DNA of 64,000 nucleotides from Paenibacillus bovis. GTDB taxonomy: Bacteria > Bacillota > Bacilli > Paenibacillales > Paenibacillaceae. Numbering within the stretch: the stretch's first letter is position 1; each line of letters begins with the position of its first letter. Position numbers and translations under genes: made by a program. Shown here in pieces: positions 1 through 9,386 of the stretch. Below the pieces are notes generated by a model. The model had not been told where the DNA came from. It worked only from the letters and a program-made list of their open reading frames with translations, and ran no database searches. The stretch spans positions 3,217,501-3,281,500 of the forward strand of contig NZ_CP013023.1 of assembly GCF_001421015.2 (NCBI RefSeq), in the 5' to 3' direction.

Positions 1-554
1 CTTTTGAACAGAGTCTGACCAAGCTGGGTCTTGAATATGTAGACCTGTATCTGGTGCACTGGCCAGTCAAAGGCAAATATAAAGATACATGGAGAGCACT
101 GGAGAAACTGCACGAGGACGGCAAGGTTCGTGCGATCGGCGTATCCAATTTCCAGATTCATCATCTGGAAGATCTGCTTGCTGATGCAAAAGTACGTCCT
201 GTCGTGAATCAGGTGGAGCTGCATCCATTGCTGAGTCAGGTTGAACTGCGCAATTACTGCAAAGAGCAGGGGGTTCAGATCGAAGCATGGGCGCCTCTGG
301 CTCAGGGAAGGCTGCTGGATAATGAAGTTCTGCAGAGCATTGGCGAAAAATATGGCAAATCGATCGCACAGGTGCTGCTGCGTTGGGATCTGCAAAGCGG
401 TATCGTAACGATTCCCAAGTCCATTAAGCAGGAGCGGATTGTGCAAAATGCCGATATTTTTGATTTTGAATTATCTGCCGAAGATATGAAGCAAATCGAT
501 GATCTGAATCAGAACCAGCGCTTCGGAGCTGATCCGGATAATTTTGATTTCTAA
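1..554 (+). CDS. Aldo/keto reductase, 5' truncated by window edge
   Basis: This is the C-terminal part of a cytosolic NAD(P)H-dependent aldo/keto reductase that reduces aldehydes or ketones. The reading frame is open from base 3, so the start lies outside the window. Visible family motifs are [11 protein letters not shown], with the conserved histidine at the end of a core strand, then [13 protein letters not shown], and the cofactor-binding [10 protein letters not shown] near the C-terminus. The visible part, about 184 residues, is roughly two thirds of a typical 275-residue member such as B. subtilis YvgN or YtbE. The catalytic Tyr and Lys regions are not in the window. It ends in a terminator shared with the convergent chemotaxis receptor gene. 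Substrate is unknown. Confidence 0.93.
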   Translation, partial: FEQSLTKLGLEYVDLYLVHWPVKGKYKDTWRALEKLHEDGKVRAIGVSNFQIHHLEDLLADAKVRPVVNQVELHPLLSQVELRNYCKEQGVQIEAWAPLAQGRLLDNEVLQSIGEKYGKSIAQVLLRWDLQSGIVTIPKSIKQERIVQNADIFDFELSAEDMKQIDDLNQNQRFGADPDNFDF

Positions 555-603
555 ATCAGCTAATGATAGGGAGGATAAGCTACCTCTTGTCAGATATGCA
601 ATC

Positions 604-648
604 GCAAAAAAAGACCGTACACTCTGTGTGTAACGGTCTTTTTTTATG
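604..648. terminator. Bidirectional rho-independent terminator
   Basis: AGACCGTACAC pairs with GTGTAACGGTCT (one bulged A), flanked by an A-run on the left and a T-run on the right, so it can stop transcription from both the aldo/keto reductase (+) and the receptor gene (-). Confidence 0.85.
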
Positions 649-726
649 AAATTATCAAGCGTAACAAGCAGCATTTGTGTGTAACGGTCTTTTTTTATGA
701 AATTATCAAGCTTAACAAGCAGCATT
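625..726. repeat. 51-bp tandem duplication including one terminator arm
   Basis: Two adjacent 51-bp copies (625-675 and 676-726) differ at a single base (G661 versus T712). Each copy carries the right arm and T-run of the terminator, so the left arm at 611-622 has two possible partners. The second copy ends 16 bases from the stop codon of the receptor gene. Confidence 0.9.
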
Positions 727-742
727 GAATAATGATATTTTT

Positions 743-2452
743 TTAAATTTTGAATTGATTGACTACGGTCTCCAGAGAAGTAGACATTTCTTTGAGTTGT
801 TCGGTAGTTGCTGTCATCTGCATGAGAGAAGTAGTCTGTGCTTCTGTCATCGAAGAGACTTCCTCGGTAAAGGCAGCCGTTTCTTCGGTAATTCGCGTGA
901 TCTCCTGCAGAGCCGAACCGACAGACTGGGTACCTTTGGACATTTGTTCAACCGAAGCGGCTACATCGGTAATCTGTGCATTTAGCGAGTCAATCTGGGC
1001 CACGATGGTACCAAAAGTATCACCGGCTTCGTTAAGGGAGGATACCCCTTCCTCCACATTGCTGGCACTGTCGGTCACCAGCTGTACAATACCCTGAATA
1101 CCCGTGGTCATTGAAGTGATAATAGTACTGATTTCTTTGGTGGAACGGGAAGATTGATCAGCCAGTTTACGAATCTCGTCAGCCACGACGCTGAATCCCA
1201 GACCATGTTCTCCAGCTCTCGCTGCTTCAATTGCAGCATTAAGTGCCAGCAGGTTGGTCTGATTGGATGTCTCGGAAATATAGCCTGTGATAGACAGAAT
1301 TTCACGTGAACGATCTGCCAATTCCCGTACACTGCTCTGAATTTCTTTGAAAGCATGTGCCATGCCTTCTACGCTGCTTACACTGCGATGGATTTTATCT
1401 TCACCGACAGAAGCGAGGTCTTTGGTCGTTTTGGCAAGACCGGCTACTTCATGGGTCGTACCGGCGACAACATCGAGACCGGCGATAGATTGCTCCATGA
1501 CAGCAGAGATATCTTCTGTACGAGACACCTGATTCTCGGCACCCTCGGATACTCGCTGAATCGATTGAGCAACTTCGGCGGCAGAGCGTGAATTTTCAAA
1601 AGCTCCTTTTTCCAGCTGAACGGATGCTTCAGCAAGCTGCAGAGTATTTGTTTTAATTTCACCGATAATCTGCTGAAGGCTGCTAAGAAGTGCATTGGTT
1701 GCTTCTCCCAGGTCTTTCATTTCATCATTGCTTTTTACTTCAATCCGGCGTGTCAGATCACCGCCAGAGGAAGCAATATCATCAATTGTCGCAGTAACAG
1801 CTTTGACGTTTTTGCTGATTCTGCGAGAGATGAATGTACCGATTATAATAGACAGCAGAGTAACAGCAGCGAGCAGGGAATAAAGCAGGATCTTCAGATT
1901 GATGTTACTGGAGTGAATACCTTCTACACGCTTGATCGTTAACTGTGTCTCTGTATCAAGGAATGTATTTAATTGTTGGCGGAAAGCATCCATATCAGTT
2001 TTGCCTGGGTCCGTGACAAAAAACTGGTTCAAGGCAGCTGTGTTATTCGCACGCTTGAGCTCGATAACCGGCTCTCCTGCAACATTTATCCAATTTTCGA
2101 TCCGGGCTTTGATAGCATTCAGGTTTTTCTGCTGCGTTGGATTGTCTGCGAGCAGCGGATACAATGCATTATAGTTTTGTACCCATTTGGTTTTACCATC
2201 ATTATATGGAGCGAGATATCCATCTTCGCCTGTAATCACAAAGCCGCGCTGTCCTGTTTCCATATCCACGACATTAAGCTTCATCTGATTGGCCAGATCA
2301 TGAACCTGCATATCGTGACTTGCAACAAAATTCATGCTTTTCTCCAGAGAATTAATCCGGGAATGCACAATTACGATTGTTGCCGCAAAAAAAAGTACTA
2401 TAATAATATAGCCCAAAAGGATTTTATTCATAATGTTCATTTTCAAATTCAT
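743..2452 (-). CDS. Methyl-accepting chemotaxis protein with CHASE3 sensor domain
   Basis: Transmembrane chemoreceptor that would signal to CheA/CheW. It has 569 residues. A short N-terminal cytoplasmic stretch is followed by TM1 (about residues 10-30) and an extracellular CHASE3-like domain (about 38-180, containing [13 protein letters not shown], the hallmark of this all-helical sensor). TM2 lies at about 186-209, followed by HAMP (about 210-262) and a long coiled-coil signalling domain whose hairpin tip contains [19 protein letters not shown] and [12 protein letters not shown]. Gln/Glu pairs that could be methylated are present. The start at 2452 is ATG in a region with no strong ribosome site close by; ATG codons 5 and 8 codons downstream are alternatives. 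The ligand cannot be told from sequence. The gene is monocistronic and divergent from the glycosidase gene. Confidence 0.93.
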   Translation of the reverse strand: MNLKMNIMNKILLGYIIIVLFFAATIVIVHSRINSLEKSMNFVASHDMQVHDLANQMKLNVVDMETGQRGFVITGEDGYLAPYNDGKTKWVQNYNALYPLLADNPTQQKNLNAIKARIENWINVAGEPVIELKRANNTAALNQFFVTDPGKTDMDAFRQQLNTFLDTETQLTIKRVEGIHSSNINLKILLYSLLAAVTLLSIIIGTFISRRISKNVKAVTATIDDIASSGGDLTRRIEVKSNDEMKDLGEATNALLSSLQQIIGEIKTNTLQLAEASVQLEKGAFENSRSAAEVAQSIQRVSEGAENQVSRTEDISAVMEQSIAGLDVVAGTTHEVAGLAKTTKDLASVGEDKIHRSVSSVEGMAHAFKEIQSSVRELADRSREILSITGYISETSNQTNLLALNAAIEAARAGEHGLGFSVVADEIRKLADQSSRSTKEISTIITSMTTGIQGIVQLVTDSASNVEEGVSSLNEAGDTFGTIVAQIDSLNAQITDVAASVEQMSKGTQSVGSALQEITRITEETAAFTEEVSSMTEAQTTSLMQMTATTEQLKEMSTSLETVVNQFKI

Positions 2453-2717
2453 CGTCCACCTTTGTTTATAAGATTAGATAATATGGGCATTATAAACATA
2501 ATATCGGACTCCTTTTTTAGAATATATATCATCCTTTAGAACTAATTTACATATTTACGCAAAAGAATACAAGTTACATAGCGTGTAGGATCTGTAAAAT
2601 TTTCAAATTTATCCATAAAAATCTCCTTTTGTCGTTTGTTTGGTATTCCTATACTGGAGTCAGAAAGTAGACGATGCCGGCAGCTTTTGATTTATCCGGT
2701 ATAAAGGAGTGATTGTT

Positions 2718-5528
2718 CTGGAAGAGAATCGGTTACAGTTTCTGGTCTTTTGGTCTATTAATGATAGTCTGAATGCTAACCGGCTGATTCGTCAGCTGGA
2801 TGAATTGCAGCAATCCGGTATTGAAGGCGTTGTATTTCACCCGCGTTATTATCCGGATCAGCCAGCCTATATGAGTCAGGTGTATCTGGATATTCTGTCA
2901 GAGGTCATCCTGCATGCCCGCTCGATAGGGATGGAGTTCTGGATATATGATGAGAATGGATGGCCTTCCGGGACGGCCGGTGGTCAAGTGATTGCCCGGC
3001 ATCCGCAGTTAACCTGCGAGTGGTTGGAGTACAAAACAGATACAAGTAGACATCATGTAGAAGTACATGCCCGGTCCGCGGTGTCTTCACTGGATCGGGA
3101 AGCAACAGATACTTTTATCGCAATTACCCATGAAGGGTATCGTACAGGATTGCAGCCGGAGGCGTTTGAATATGTAACCGGATTTTTTACAGATGAGGTT
3201 GGTTTTCTGGATGGCCACAGCGTTTCTGTGGAAAAAGGAGCGGTACCATGGCATCGAGAGCTGCCGGAGCGTTATATGCAGCGTTATGGAGAAGCATTGG
3301 AGCCTTTGCTGCCGCTGTTATTTATAGACAAGGAAAACACGGAATCTGAAGCGCTGACTTCGGAAGGAGCGGGATATGGGGTAGACAGGAGCGTTGCTAC
3401 CAAGCGGACATCTCCAGAAAGACAGGACATTCCTAGCAGGCTTTATTCCTATACGTATGGTGCTGCTCCAGGCAGTAAAGAACAGAATGGTCTAAGTGAA
3501 AAGGTGCAGCAGCTGCGCATTCGCTACTGGGAATTGCTGACTGATGCACTGGTCGAAGGATACTACCGTCCGATTGCCGAATGGTGCGATCGTCACGGCA
3601 AGCTGTTTACCGGCCACTTGAAAGGCGAAGAAAATCCCTTTTTTCAACTCGTACACAGCGGTTCCTGCTTCAGTGTATTGCAGGGTCTTACCTTGCCGGG
3701 AATCGATGCTCTGGAACGTTATCCCGGTAATGATTTCTATCCACGGATGGTACATTCAATCGCTGTCCAACAAGGAAGAAGCGGATGTCTGGCTGAAGCG
3801 CATGGCGGCAGCGGCTGGGGAGTAACACCAGAGACATTTTCCCGGTACATCCTCTGGCTGGCCGGACATGGAGTGCGCCAGTTCGTTCTGCATCTCAGTC
3901 AATATGAATTGAGCTCACAGGCTGTACATGACTGGCCGCCTTCGATGCCACTGCACCTCAGCTGGCATAAGGTTTTTCCGCAGGTGCTGCAATCGATTCG
4001 CGAACAGACCAGGTACTTGCCTGATCTGCGCAGTAAAGAGCCTGAACTGCTCATTGTTACACCTACGCGTGGAGTAATGGCTTCTTTTCATCCGGCAGAC
4101 GCGATGGTAATTAACGTACACGATGGTGCCGGAGTACCGGATACACCAGCAGGCAGGATCAGCAATACCTTTATGCAGCTGGTAGAATATTGTCATCAAG
4201 CAGGCATTCATTATGAGTTTACCGAGGAACGTGTTTTGGAAGAAACCGGCATGCTCGAAAATGGCAGCGTACGTATCGGAGAGCGCCGATATTCCAGGGT
4301 AATGCCAGCAGAAGGATGTGTGTGGCAGTCATCAGGGAACGGTGATGAGCCTACAATGATAGAACGCATGATTGCAGCTGGTGTGGAATTGATCAATCCT
4401 GCTCATCTGCCTGCCGATCTGGATCAAAGAAACAGCAGTCATACAGCACATGCTTCCATTCCCATTGCAGCGGATGGGGCGGATAAAAAACGTGCTGATA
4501 ATGTCCGGCTGGATGCACGTGTTCCCGAACAGTCATTATGGAGCATGAGCCTGCCTGCTTCCAATAATTATACGATCTACTGGGAAGACAAAGGCGAGGG
4601 ATGGTGGAGTATCGATATACCGATAGATCATGATTCAATAACTGATCAGCCTGCCGATATCCAACTGGTATTACTGGATCAGCCGCTGGCTGTTAGGATC
4701 AATGATCAGGATATTAATGTGGAGCTTACAGAGGGAAGCCCACTATCGCAGCCGCCTTTTCGTTACAGTATTCCGGCACAGCTGGTTGAGAAGCAAAATC
4801 ATCTGCATATCACCATACAAACAAAAGTTGCTGCAGAGCCAGATCCGGTCGCGTTTTTGGAAGGGAATTTTTTGGTATACAGTGATTCGCCGTATCGGGA
4901 TAAAGATAAGAGACAATGTTATACTTCGGGGCCTCTGCGCCTTGTTGGAATGCCGAATCCTCAGTCAGGGCAAGCGTTAATGCTGAATCCGCAATCGATT
5001 GTTCAATCAGGGTATCCTTTTTATACAGAGCCTGTTGAGATGACGACTACAGTGTCTATCGATGCAGACCGTCTGGATATAGCAACAGAGGAACTATATG
5101 TGCAGCTGACCGATGTGGATGCAGATACTGCCTGTATACGAATTAATGGTGAACTGGCAGGCTGGTGCTGGGCACCGGATTGGCAGGTTCCTCTGCCTAT
5201 GCAGGCTATCAGGCAATCGCAAAAAGAAGATCGAAATCCGGCGGAAAAGCCTGGGACTTATGCCAATGATCCCAAGCAGCTCCGGCTCCAAATAGCCGTT
5301 GAGCTCATTCCCAGCACATATAACCGTTATGGTCCGCATCTGCATATCGATGGTGATCGTCATCTCGTCAGTCCGGATCAGTACAAAGGCATCCGGAATT
5401 TTGCGGATGATCCGGATGCTCCGGTGTGTACCCGTGGAGAAAATTATCATTTTGTAAATTGCGGGATACGTGGAGAAATCAGGCTGCTGACCAAAGTACC
5501 TTCCGAAGTGGAGATCAAACTGGCATAA
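2718..5528 (+). CDS. Large GH106-like (alpha-L-rhamnosidase-type) glycoside hydrolase
   Basis: A 936-residue protein without signal peptide or membrane segments, so probably cytosolic. The N-terminal half looks like a TIM-barrel of the GH106/'glycosyl hydrolase family 2 sugar binding' group: FWSINDSLN, GVVFHPR, the conserved YDENGWPSGTAGG, then FTDEVGFLDG, TGHLKGEEN, and AEAHGGSGWG carrying likely acidic catalytic residues. The C-terminal half is beta-rich and resembles carbohydrate-binding sandwiches. Such enzymes remove rhamnose or related sugars from imported oligosaccharides. The longest frame begins with GTG at 2709, but that codon overlaps the AGGAG ribosome site (2705-2709). A CTG at 2718 sits 8 bases downstream of that site and is my preferred start. 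Family is moderately sure and substrate is not known. No sugar transporter adjoins it. Confidence 0.75.
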   Translation: MEENRLQFLVFWSINDSLNANRLIRQLDELQQSGIEGVVFHPRYYPDQPAYMSQVYLDILSEVILHARSIGMEFWIYDENGWPSGTAGGQVIARHPQLTCEWLEYKTDTSRHHVEVHARSAVSSLDREATDTFIAITHEGYRTGLQPEAFEYVTGFFTDEVGFLDGHSVSVEKGAVPWHRELPERYMQRYGEALEPLLPLLFIDKENTESEALTSEGAGYGVDRSVATKRTSPERQDIPSRLYSYTYGAAPGSKEQNGLSEKVQQLRIRYWELLTDALVEGYYRPIAEWCDRHGKLFTGHLKGEENPFFQLVHSGSCFSVLQGLTLPGIDALERYPGNDFYPRMVHSIAVQQGRSGCLAEAHGGSGWGVTPETFSRYILWLAGHGVRQFVLHLSQYELSSQAVHDWPPSMPLHLSWHKVFPQVLQSIREQTRYLPDLRSKEPELLIVTPTRGVMASFHPADAMVINVHDGAGVPDTPAGRISNTFMQLVEYCHQAGIHYEFTEERVLEETGMLENGSVRIGERRYSRVMPAEGCVWQSSGNGDEPTMIERMIAAGVELINPAHLPADLDQRNSSHTAHASIPIAADGADKKRADNVRLDARVPEQSLWSMSLPASNNYTIYWEDKGEGWWSIDIPIDHDSITDQPADIQLVLLDQPLAVRINDQDINVELTEGSPLSQPPFRYSIPAQLVEKQNHLHITIQTKVAAEPDPVAFLEGNFLVYSDSPYRDKDKRQCYTSGPLRLVGMPNPQSGQALMLNPQSIVQSGYPFYTEPVEMTTTVSIDADRLDIATEELYVQLTDVDADTACIRINGELAGWCWAPDWQVPLPMQAIRQSQKEDRNPAEKPGTYANDPKQLRLQIAVELIPSTYNRYGPHLHIDGDRHLVSPDQYKGIRNFADDPDAPVCTRGENYHFVNCGIRGEIRLLTKVPSEVEIKLA

Positions 5529-5570
5529 CGCCCAATCGGCTTGACATTCAAAATGCAATAGGGCACATTT

Positions 5571-5644
5571 GTGAGCAGTGAGCAGTGAGCAGTGAGCAGT
5601 GAGCAGTGAGCAGTGAGCAGTGAGCAGTGAGCAGTGAGCAGTGA
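5571..5644. repeat. (GTGAGCA)10 heptanucleotide tandem repeat
   Basis: Ten perfect copies of GTGAGCA (5571-5640) followed by a partial GTGA. The array lies between the glycosidase stop codon and its terminator, in non-coding DNA. Perfect repetition points to recent slipped-strand expansion. Confidence 0.97.
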
Positions 5645-5668
5645 GGCAGACCTTGGGGTCTGCCTTTT
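5645..5668 (+). terminator. Rho-independent terminator of the glycosidase gene
   Basis: GGCAGACC, loop TTGG, GGTCTGCC, then TTTT. It directly abuts the heptamer array. Confidence 0.85.
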
Positions 5669-5768
5669 GTCTTGATCTTCTTGGACAGATATGATTAACT
5701 GCTTCATACATACCTAATTGTATTTCACTACCTGAAAAATAAAAAATAGTGAATTGGAGGAGTTAACT

Positions 5769-6224
5769 ATGAGCGAAATAAATATCCAGAACGTCCCGAC
5801 GGATGATCCGCTGTATCAACAATCACTTGAACTGAGAGACCGTGTGCTCCGTCAGCCGCTCGGCATGAGCCTATGGAACGAGAATCTAGAAGGGGAAGCG
5901 TATGCGACTCATATTATTGCTCTGTACGATAATAAGGTAGTAGGTGTTCTGCTGCTAAAACCGATTGATTCGCGTACACTGCAAATGAAGCAGGTCGCTG
6001 TCGATCCGGCACTGCGCGGTCAGAATATAGGACGCAAGCTGGTTCACTATGCCGAGCATACCGCTCGCGAAGAAGGATACTGTGATATTATGCTGCATGC
6101 CCGGCAGGTAGCGATCCCCTTTTATGAGAAGCTGGCGTATCAGATCACAGGAGAACCTTTTACCGAGATTGGTATTCCGCATCGTATAATGGTAAAGAGT
6201 CTGATAGAACAGGAGAATATCTGA
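5769..6224 (+). CDS. GNAT family N-acetyltransferase
   Basis: A 151-residue acetyl-CoA-dependent acyltransferase of the ElaA-like GNAT type. The core is visible: strands around VVGVLLLKP and LQMKQVAVDPALRGQNIGRKLV, where the QNIGRKL turn is the acetyl-CoA pyrophosphate loop (R/Q-x-x-G-x-G/A), and the later HARQVAIPFYEKLAYQ. An upstream in-frame TTG at 5754 overlaps the ribosome site GGAGG (5756-5760). ATG 5769 lies 8 bases after it and is the start. The downstream alanyl-tRNA editing gene follows after about 80 bases with no terminator between, so they may be co-transcribed. The acceptor substrate is unknown. Confidence 0.88.
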   Translation: MSEINIQNVPTDDPLYQQSLELRDRVLRQPLGMSLWNENLEGEAYATHIIALYDNKVVGVLLLKPIDSRTLQMKQVAVDPALRGQNIGRKLVHYAEHTAREEGYCDIMLHARQVAIPFYEKLAYQITGEPFTEIGIPHRIMVKSLIEQENI

Positions 6225-6305
6225 TACCTGTCCACATCGCTTTACACCAGGGAACGATAGCTCCAATAACTAACCTACACAATCCGTATTTGGAAAGGAA
6301 ACGAT

Positions 6306-7496
6306 ATGATGAATACACTATATTACGAGTCGGCCTATACAACCAGCTGGGATACAGTCATTACCGAAGCCTATGAGCACCAGGGGCGGTATTATATCTG
6401 TCTCGCAGAGACGGCTTTTTATCCTGAAGGAGGGGGACAGCCGAGCGACACTGGCATGATTGGCAACGTACGCGTGCTTGACGTGCAGCGACGGGAGCAG
6501 CAGATTGTTCACCAGATCGAGCAGTTGGGCGGATTGGAGATAGGTAGTGCAATACATTGCCAAATCGACTGGCAGCGCCGATTCGATCATATGCAGCAGC
6601 ATACAGGACAGCATCTGCTATCAGCTATTTGCCTGCAAGAGTGGAGTGCGCCTACTCTCAGCTTTCATATGGGCGAAGATTATGCCACGATTGATATTGA
6701 TCGCTCCTCGTTCTCTACTATGGAAATGATGGAGCTGGAGCAGAAGGTCAATGCGTATATTTATCAAAATCTGCCGGTACATAGCTATTTTGTTAATGAA
6801 GAAGAGCTGTCCCGGCTCACACTGGTGAAGATGCCCAAGGTAACAGAGCATATCCGTATTGTCGAAATTGAAGGAGTAGAACATAATGCCTGCGGTGGTA
6901 CTCATGTGGCGCGTACCGGTGAACTGGGAATCCTCAAACTTTATCGTGCCGAGAAGCAAAAAGGGCATGTACGTCTATTTTTCAAATATGGTTATCGTGC
7001 GCTCGCGGATTACCAGGAAGCACTTGCTACCCTTGATGTATTCACCAGCCGTTTTAATACAGGACGCAAGGATGTCGTGGAGCGTTTCCACAAATGGGAA
7101 GAAGAGCAGCAGGGACTCAAAGCAGAGATCGAACAGCTGCGTCGCGAAAATAGCCGGTATTTGGCAGAGCAGCTAATCAGAGAGGCAGAAGCAGCCCATT
7201 CATCGGTACTGACGTATATATTTGACAATAAATCTTTGCAGGATCTACAGCGTATTGCGAGTGAGCTGCTGATAGGACAGCAGCACAATGTATTGCTGGC
7301 TACCAAACAGGATCGCAAAATTCTGCTTGCACGTCATGAACAGAGCGAACTGCGTTGCGGAGCTTTTTTCAAAGAACATCTGGCTTCTTTTGACGGAAAA
7401 GGCGGCGGTAATGATCAGTCTGCACAGGGCGGATTTACGAATGAAGAAGACTTGCTGAGGTTTTATGAATATGCGTCTGTTCAGCTTTCCCAATAA
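6306..7496 (+). CDS. Alanyl-tRNA editing protein, AlaX type with C-terminal DHHA1 region
   Basis: A 396-residue free-standing homologue of the AlaRS editing domain. It hydrolyses mischarged Ser-tRNA(Ala) or Gly-tRNA(Ala) in the cytosol. Visible: the beta-barrel segment with FYPEGGGQPSDTG, the zinc-binding HTGQH (residues about 98-102), and the second zinc pair in CGGTH (about 197-201), typical of the tRNA_SAD fold. A coiled-coil linker follows (about 250-290), then a DHHA1-like C-terminal domain ending in a GGGNDQSAQGG glycine motif that is characteristic of DHHA1. The length matches the long AlaX-L class. ATG 6306 and 6309 are both possible starts behind GAAAGGA. Confidence 0.92.
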   Translation: MMNTLYYESAYTTSWDTVITEAYEHQGRYYICLAETAFYPEGGGQPSDTGMIGNVRVLDVQRREQQIVHQIEQLGGLEIGSAIHCQIDWQRRFDHMQQHTGQHLLSAICLQEWSAPTLSFHMGEDYATIDIDRSSFSTMEMMELEQKVNAYIYQNLPVHSYFVNEEELSRLTLVKMPKVTEHIRIVEIEGVEHNACGGTHVARTGELGILKLYRAEKQKGHVRLFFKYGYRALADYQEALATLDVFTSRFNTGRKDVVERFHKWEEEQQGLKAEIEQLRRENSRYLAEQLIREAEAAHSSVLTYIFDNKSLQDLQRIASELLIGQQHNVLLATKQDRKILLARHEQSELRCGAFFKEHLASFDGKGGGNDQSAQGGFTNEEDLLRFYEYASVQLSQ

Positions 7497-7581
7497 TGAG
7501 CCGAATTATAATCATGCTACCTTATGTTATTATGCTCCATGATAGGCGGTGTCGTTAGCATAATGGAAAGGGGAGAGTGAG

Positions 7582-8127
7582 ATGAAGCATCCACCACTTG
7601 GCCTTGCCCGTAACGAAGTACGTCTCGTTCCACATCATCCTGGCTGGGTAGAGGAATTCCAGCGAATGCGGCAGAAGATCCATAACGCTATTCCACAGCT
7701 GCAGGAGCAGTTGATCCAGCATATTGGCAGCACAGCTATTCAGGACATTCAGGCCAAGCCGGTTCTGGATATTGCGATAGGGGTGACACAGCTGGAGACG
7801 GAAGCAAGTGAGTATGAAGATTCACTGCGCAGTATCGGATTTTATCGATTGAAGGTAGAGCGTCCGGACGAGATTGTGTTTGCCCGCTTTCGTGATTCTT
7901 CCTTTGAGATCAAAACGCATTTTATTCATATGCTTCCGTATGATAGCGAACACTGGAAAGATATGCTGTTTTTCAGGGATTATATGAATACCCATGCAGC
8001 TGCCCGTCAAGAATATGAGGCTGTTAAGAAATCATTTACTGGACAGAATGCGGAAGGCATTCAGGAGTACACGGCTCATAAAGAAGCTTATATCCAGCAT
8101 ATATTTCAGTTGAGAAACGCAGAGTAA
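7582..8127 (+). CDS. GrpB/UPF0157 family nucleotidyltransferase-like protein
   Basis: A 181-residue cytosolic protein of the GrpB (UPF0157) family, which has a nucleotidyltransferase fold and no firmly established reaction. Signature segments are VPHHPGWVEEFQRM near the N-terminus, QHIGSTAIQDIQAKPVLDI (the nucleotide-binding GS motif followed by the DI pair), and a C-terminal LFFRDYMNTHAAARQEYEAVK. ATG 7582 follows AAAGGGGAG. The gene is probably transcribed on its own or from the preceding editing gene, with an 85-base gap. Family assignment is strong and function is open. Confidence 0.9.
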   Translation: MKHPPLGLARNEVRLVPHHPGWVEEFQRMRQKIHNAIPQLQEQLIQHIGSTAIQDIQAKPVLDIAIGVTQLETEASEYEDSLRSIGFYRLKVERPDEIVFARFRDSSFEIKTHFIHMLPYDSEHWKDMLFFRDYMNTHAAARQEYEAVKKSFTGQNAEGIQEYTAHKEAYIQHIFQLRNAE

Positions 8128-8351
8128 TAACAGGTCAGCGTGCTTAAAAGGCAAGGTTCAAAAGACACGTTTCAGTCGAATGATCTGTAGCAAGTATCGG
8201 GATATCTCTATATTAGGTTCAGAAAAGCGTTTATTCAAAAAACAAATAATAAACAGCACTATCGGCCTAAATACAAATACCAAATGTATAGTAGCCCAGC
8301 AAAATGTACAGGTAGTTCGGCATCAAGTCAGGCTGCCTGTACGAAATGATA

Positions 8352-8380
8352 GTGACTCTGCAGCTTATTTATTCTATAAT
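8352..8380 (+). promoter_or_regulatory. Possible promoter of the secreted-protein gene
   Basis: A perfect -10 box TATAAT (8375-8380) with a weak -35 GTGACT 17 bases upstream, placed 40 bases before the start codon. The rest of 8128-8351 shows nothing recognisable. Confidence 0.45.
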
Positions 8381-8420
8381 TTAACAGTAAATACATAAAA
8401 GAGAAATGAGGATGAAATGA

Positions 8421-9260
8421 ATGAAAGCTATTTTCCAAAAGGTGGCTGGGCTTCTGCTAATGGCCTGCTTGGGGTTATCACTCCTGCCATTTACTACCCA
8501 TGCAAGCCCGGCCACACCAGAACAATTGCAGAAAATCGTCGAAGCTACCGCATCCGTGCAGGTCACCTGTCTACCGGTTAAACATGCTTTCCCATGTATA
8601 GCCCGTACTTATACAGACGCGACCATCATAGAAATATTCCAGCAGGCTATCGTTAGAAGTACAGATCTGGAAGGACAGCTGAATTATAAGGCAGAATATG
8701 AAATTACGGTCCACAAAAAGGATGGAAGCAAAGAGAAATATATGCTCGCACTCGGTAACGAGAAAGGTACATCTGCCTTGATCGTATCGAACAAAAACGG
8801 CCAATCTCACGGCTATGAGACAACAGTGGAATATGCAGATATTCTGCGAAATTTTTTTACTCCCAAATCAGAACTGACTTTTACTGGTGACCAGCTTGTA
8901 GTCAAGCATGGTTCCACTCCATTGGATCTTCAGTATGAAGGAAGCACATGGACAGGAATCTGGTCTGATGGTAACGAAGGAGTCGTAGCAGGTATCGGAT
9001 TCGACCCGCAGACCATCAATGCAGCAATGAAAAAAGCTGCCCCGAAGCTGCCCAAGTCGTCTGTGTTGTCGATTACGACAGCCGGCAAGCCGACCAAAGT
9101 AACACTGTCTCTGAAAAAAGGTCAGAACTATGCAAAACGCGAAATAACCAACGGCCAATATAAACTGCCTGCCCAGCCCGGATACTACATCTATAACGTA
9201 AGCGCGCAATGGGACAAAGACCACGAAGTTAATTATGAATTTAGCGTTTATGTAAAATAA
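8421..9260 (+). CDS. Secreted protein of unknown function
   Basis: I do not recognise a family in this 279-residue protein. It starts with a signal peptide (about residues 1-28: basic MKAIFQK, a hydrophobic core, then THASPA, a plausible signal peptidase I site). An internal LMAC sequence at residues 13-16 resembles a lipobox, but it sits early in the hydrophobic core, so I favour secretion. The mature part has beta-rich segments such as YKAEYEITVHKKDGSKEKY, and a C-terminal stretch (about 190-279) of alternating hydrophobic residues ending in YYIYNVSAQWDKDHEVNYEF, suggestive of an Ig-like sandwich. Two cysteines (CLPVKHAFPC) could form a disulfide. ATG 8421 follows GAGGA. Confidence 0.7.
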   Translation: MKAIFQKVAGLLLMACLGLSLLPFTTHASPATPEQLQKIVEATASVQVTCLPVKHAFPCIARTYTDATIIEIFQQAIVRSTDLEGQLNYKAEYEITVHKKDGSKEKYMLALGNEKGTSALIVSNKNGQSHGYETTVEYADILRNFFTPKSELTFTGDQLVVKHGSTPLDLQYEGSTWTGIWSDGNEGVVAGIGFDPQTINAAMKKAAPKLPKSSVLSITTAGKPTKVTLSLKKGQNYAKREITNGQYKLPAQPGYYIYNVSAQWDKDHEVNYEFSVYVK

Positions 9261-9313
9261 GCAGTACTACAGATATCTCATTACTAATAGCTTGATAATA
9301 AAATAGATTGAAA

Positions 9314-9386
9314 CAAAAGCACTTCGTATCGCTTTGCAGGAAAACCCAACGTGGGTATCTTACAAACCGATAGAAGTGCTTTTTAT
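9314..9386 (+). terminator. Branched terminator-like RNA element
   Basis: AAAAGCACTTC pairs with GAAGTGCTTTT. The stem extends inwards through TATCG/CGATA with one bulge and encloses a second small hairpin CCCA-ACG-TGGG. A T-rich tract follows. It ends the secreted-protein gene. The long, partly structured loop is larger than needed for a simple terminator. Confidence 0.7.

Noticed and set aside
2500..2545. CCGATAT sequence upstream of the chemoreceptor gene (minus strand) resembling a sigma-D -10 box
   Set aside because: No TAAA element at the required 15-base distance; only one half of the motif is present.
5571..5644. Possible CRISPR-like array
   Set aside because: Units are 7 bp, directly adjacent and without spacers; no cas genes in the window.
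5447..5711. Minus-strand frames with LLTAHCS repeats
   Set aside because: They are only translations of the GTGAGCA array, which is non-coding; no start or ribosome site.
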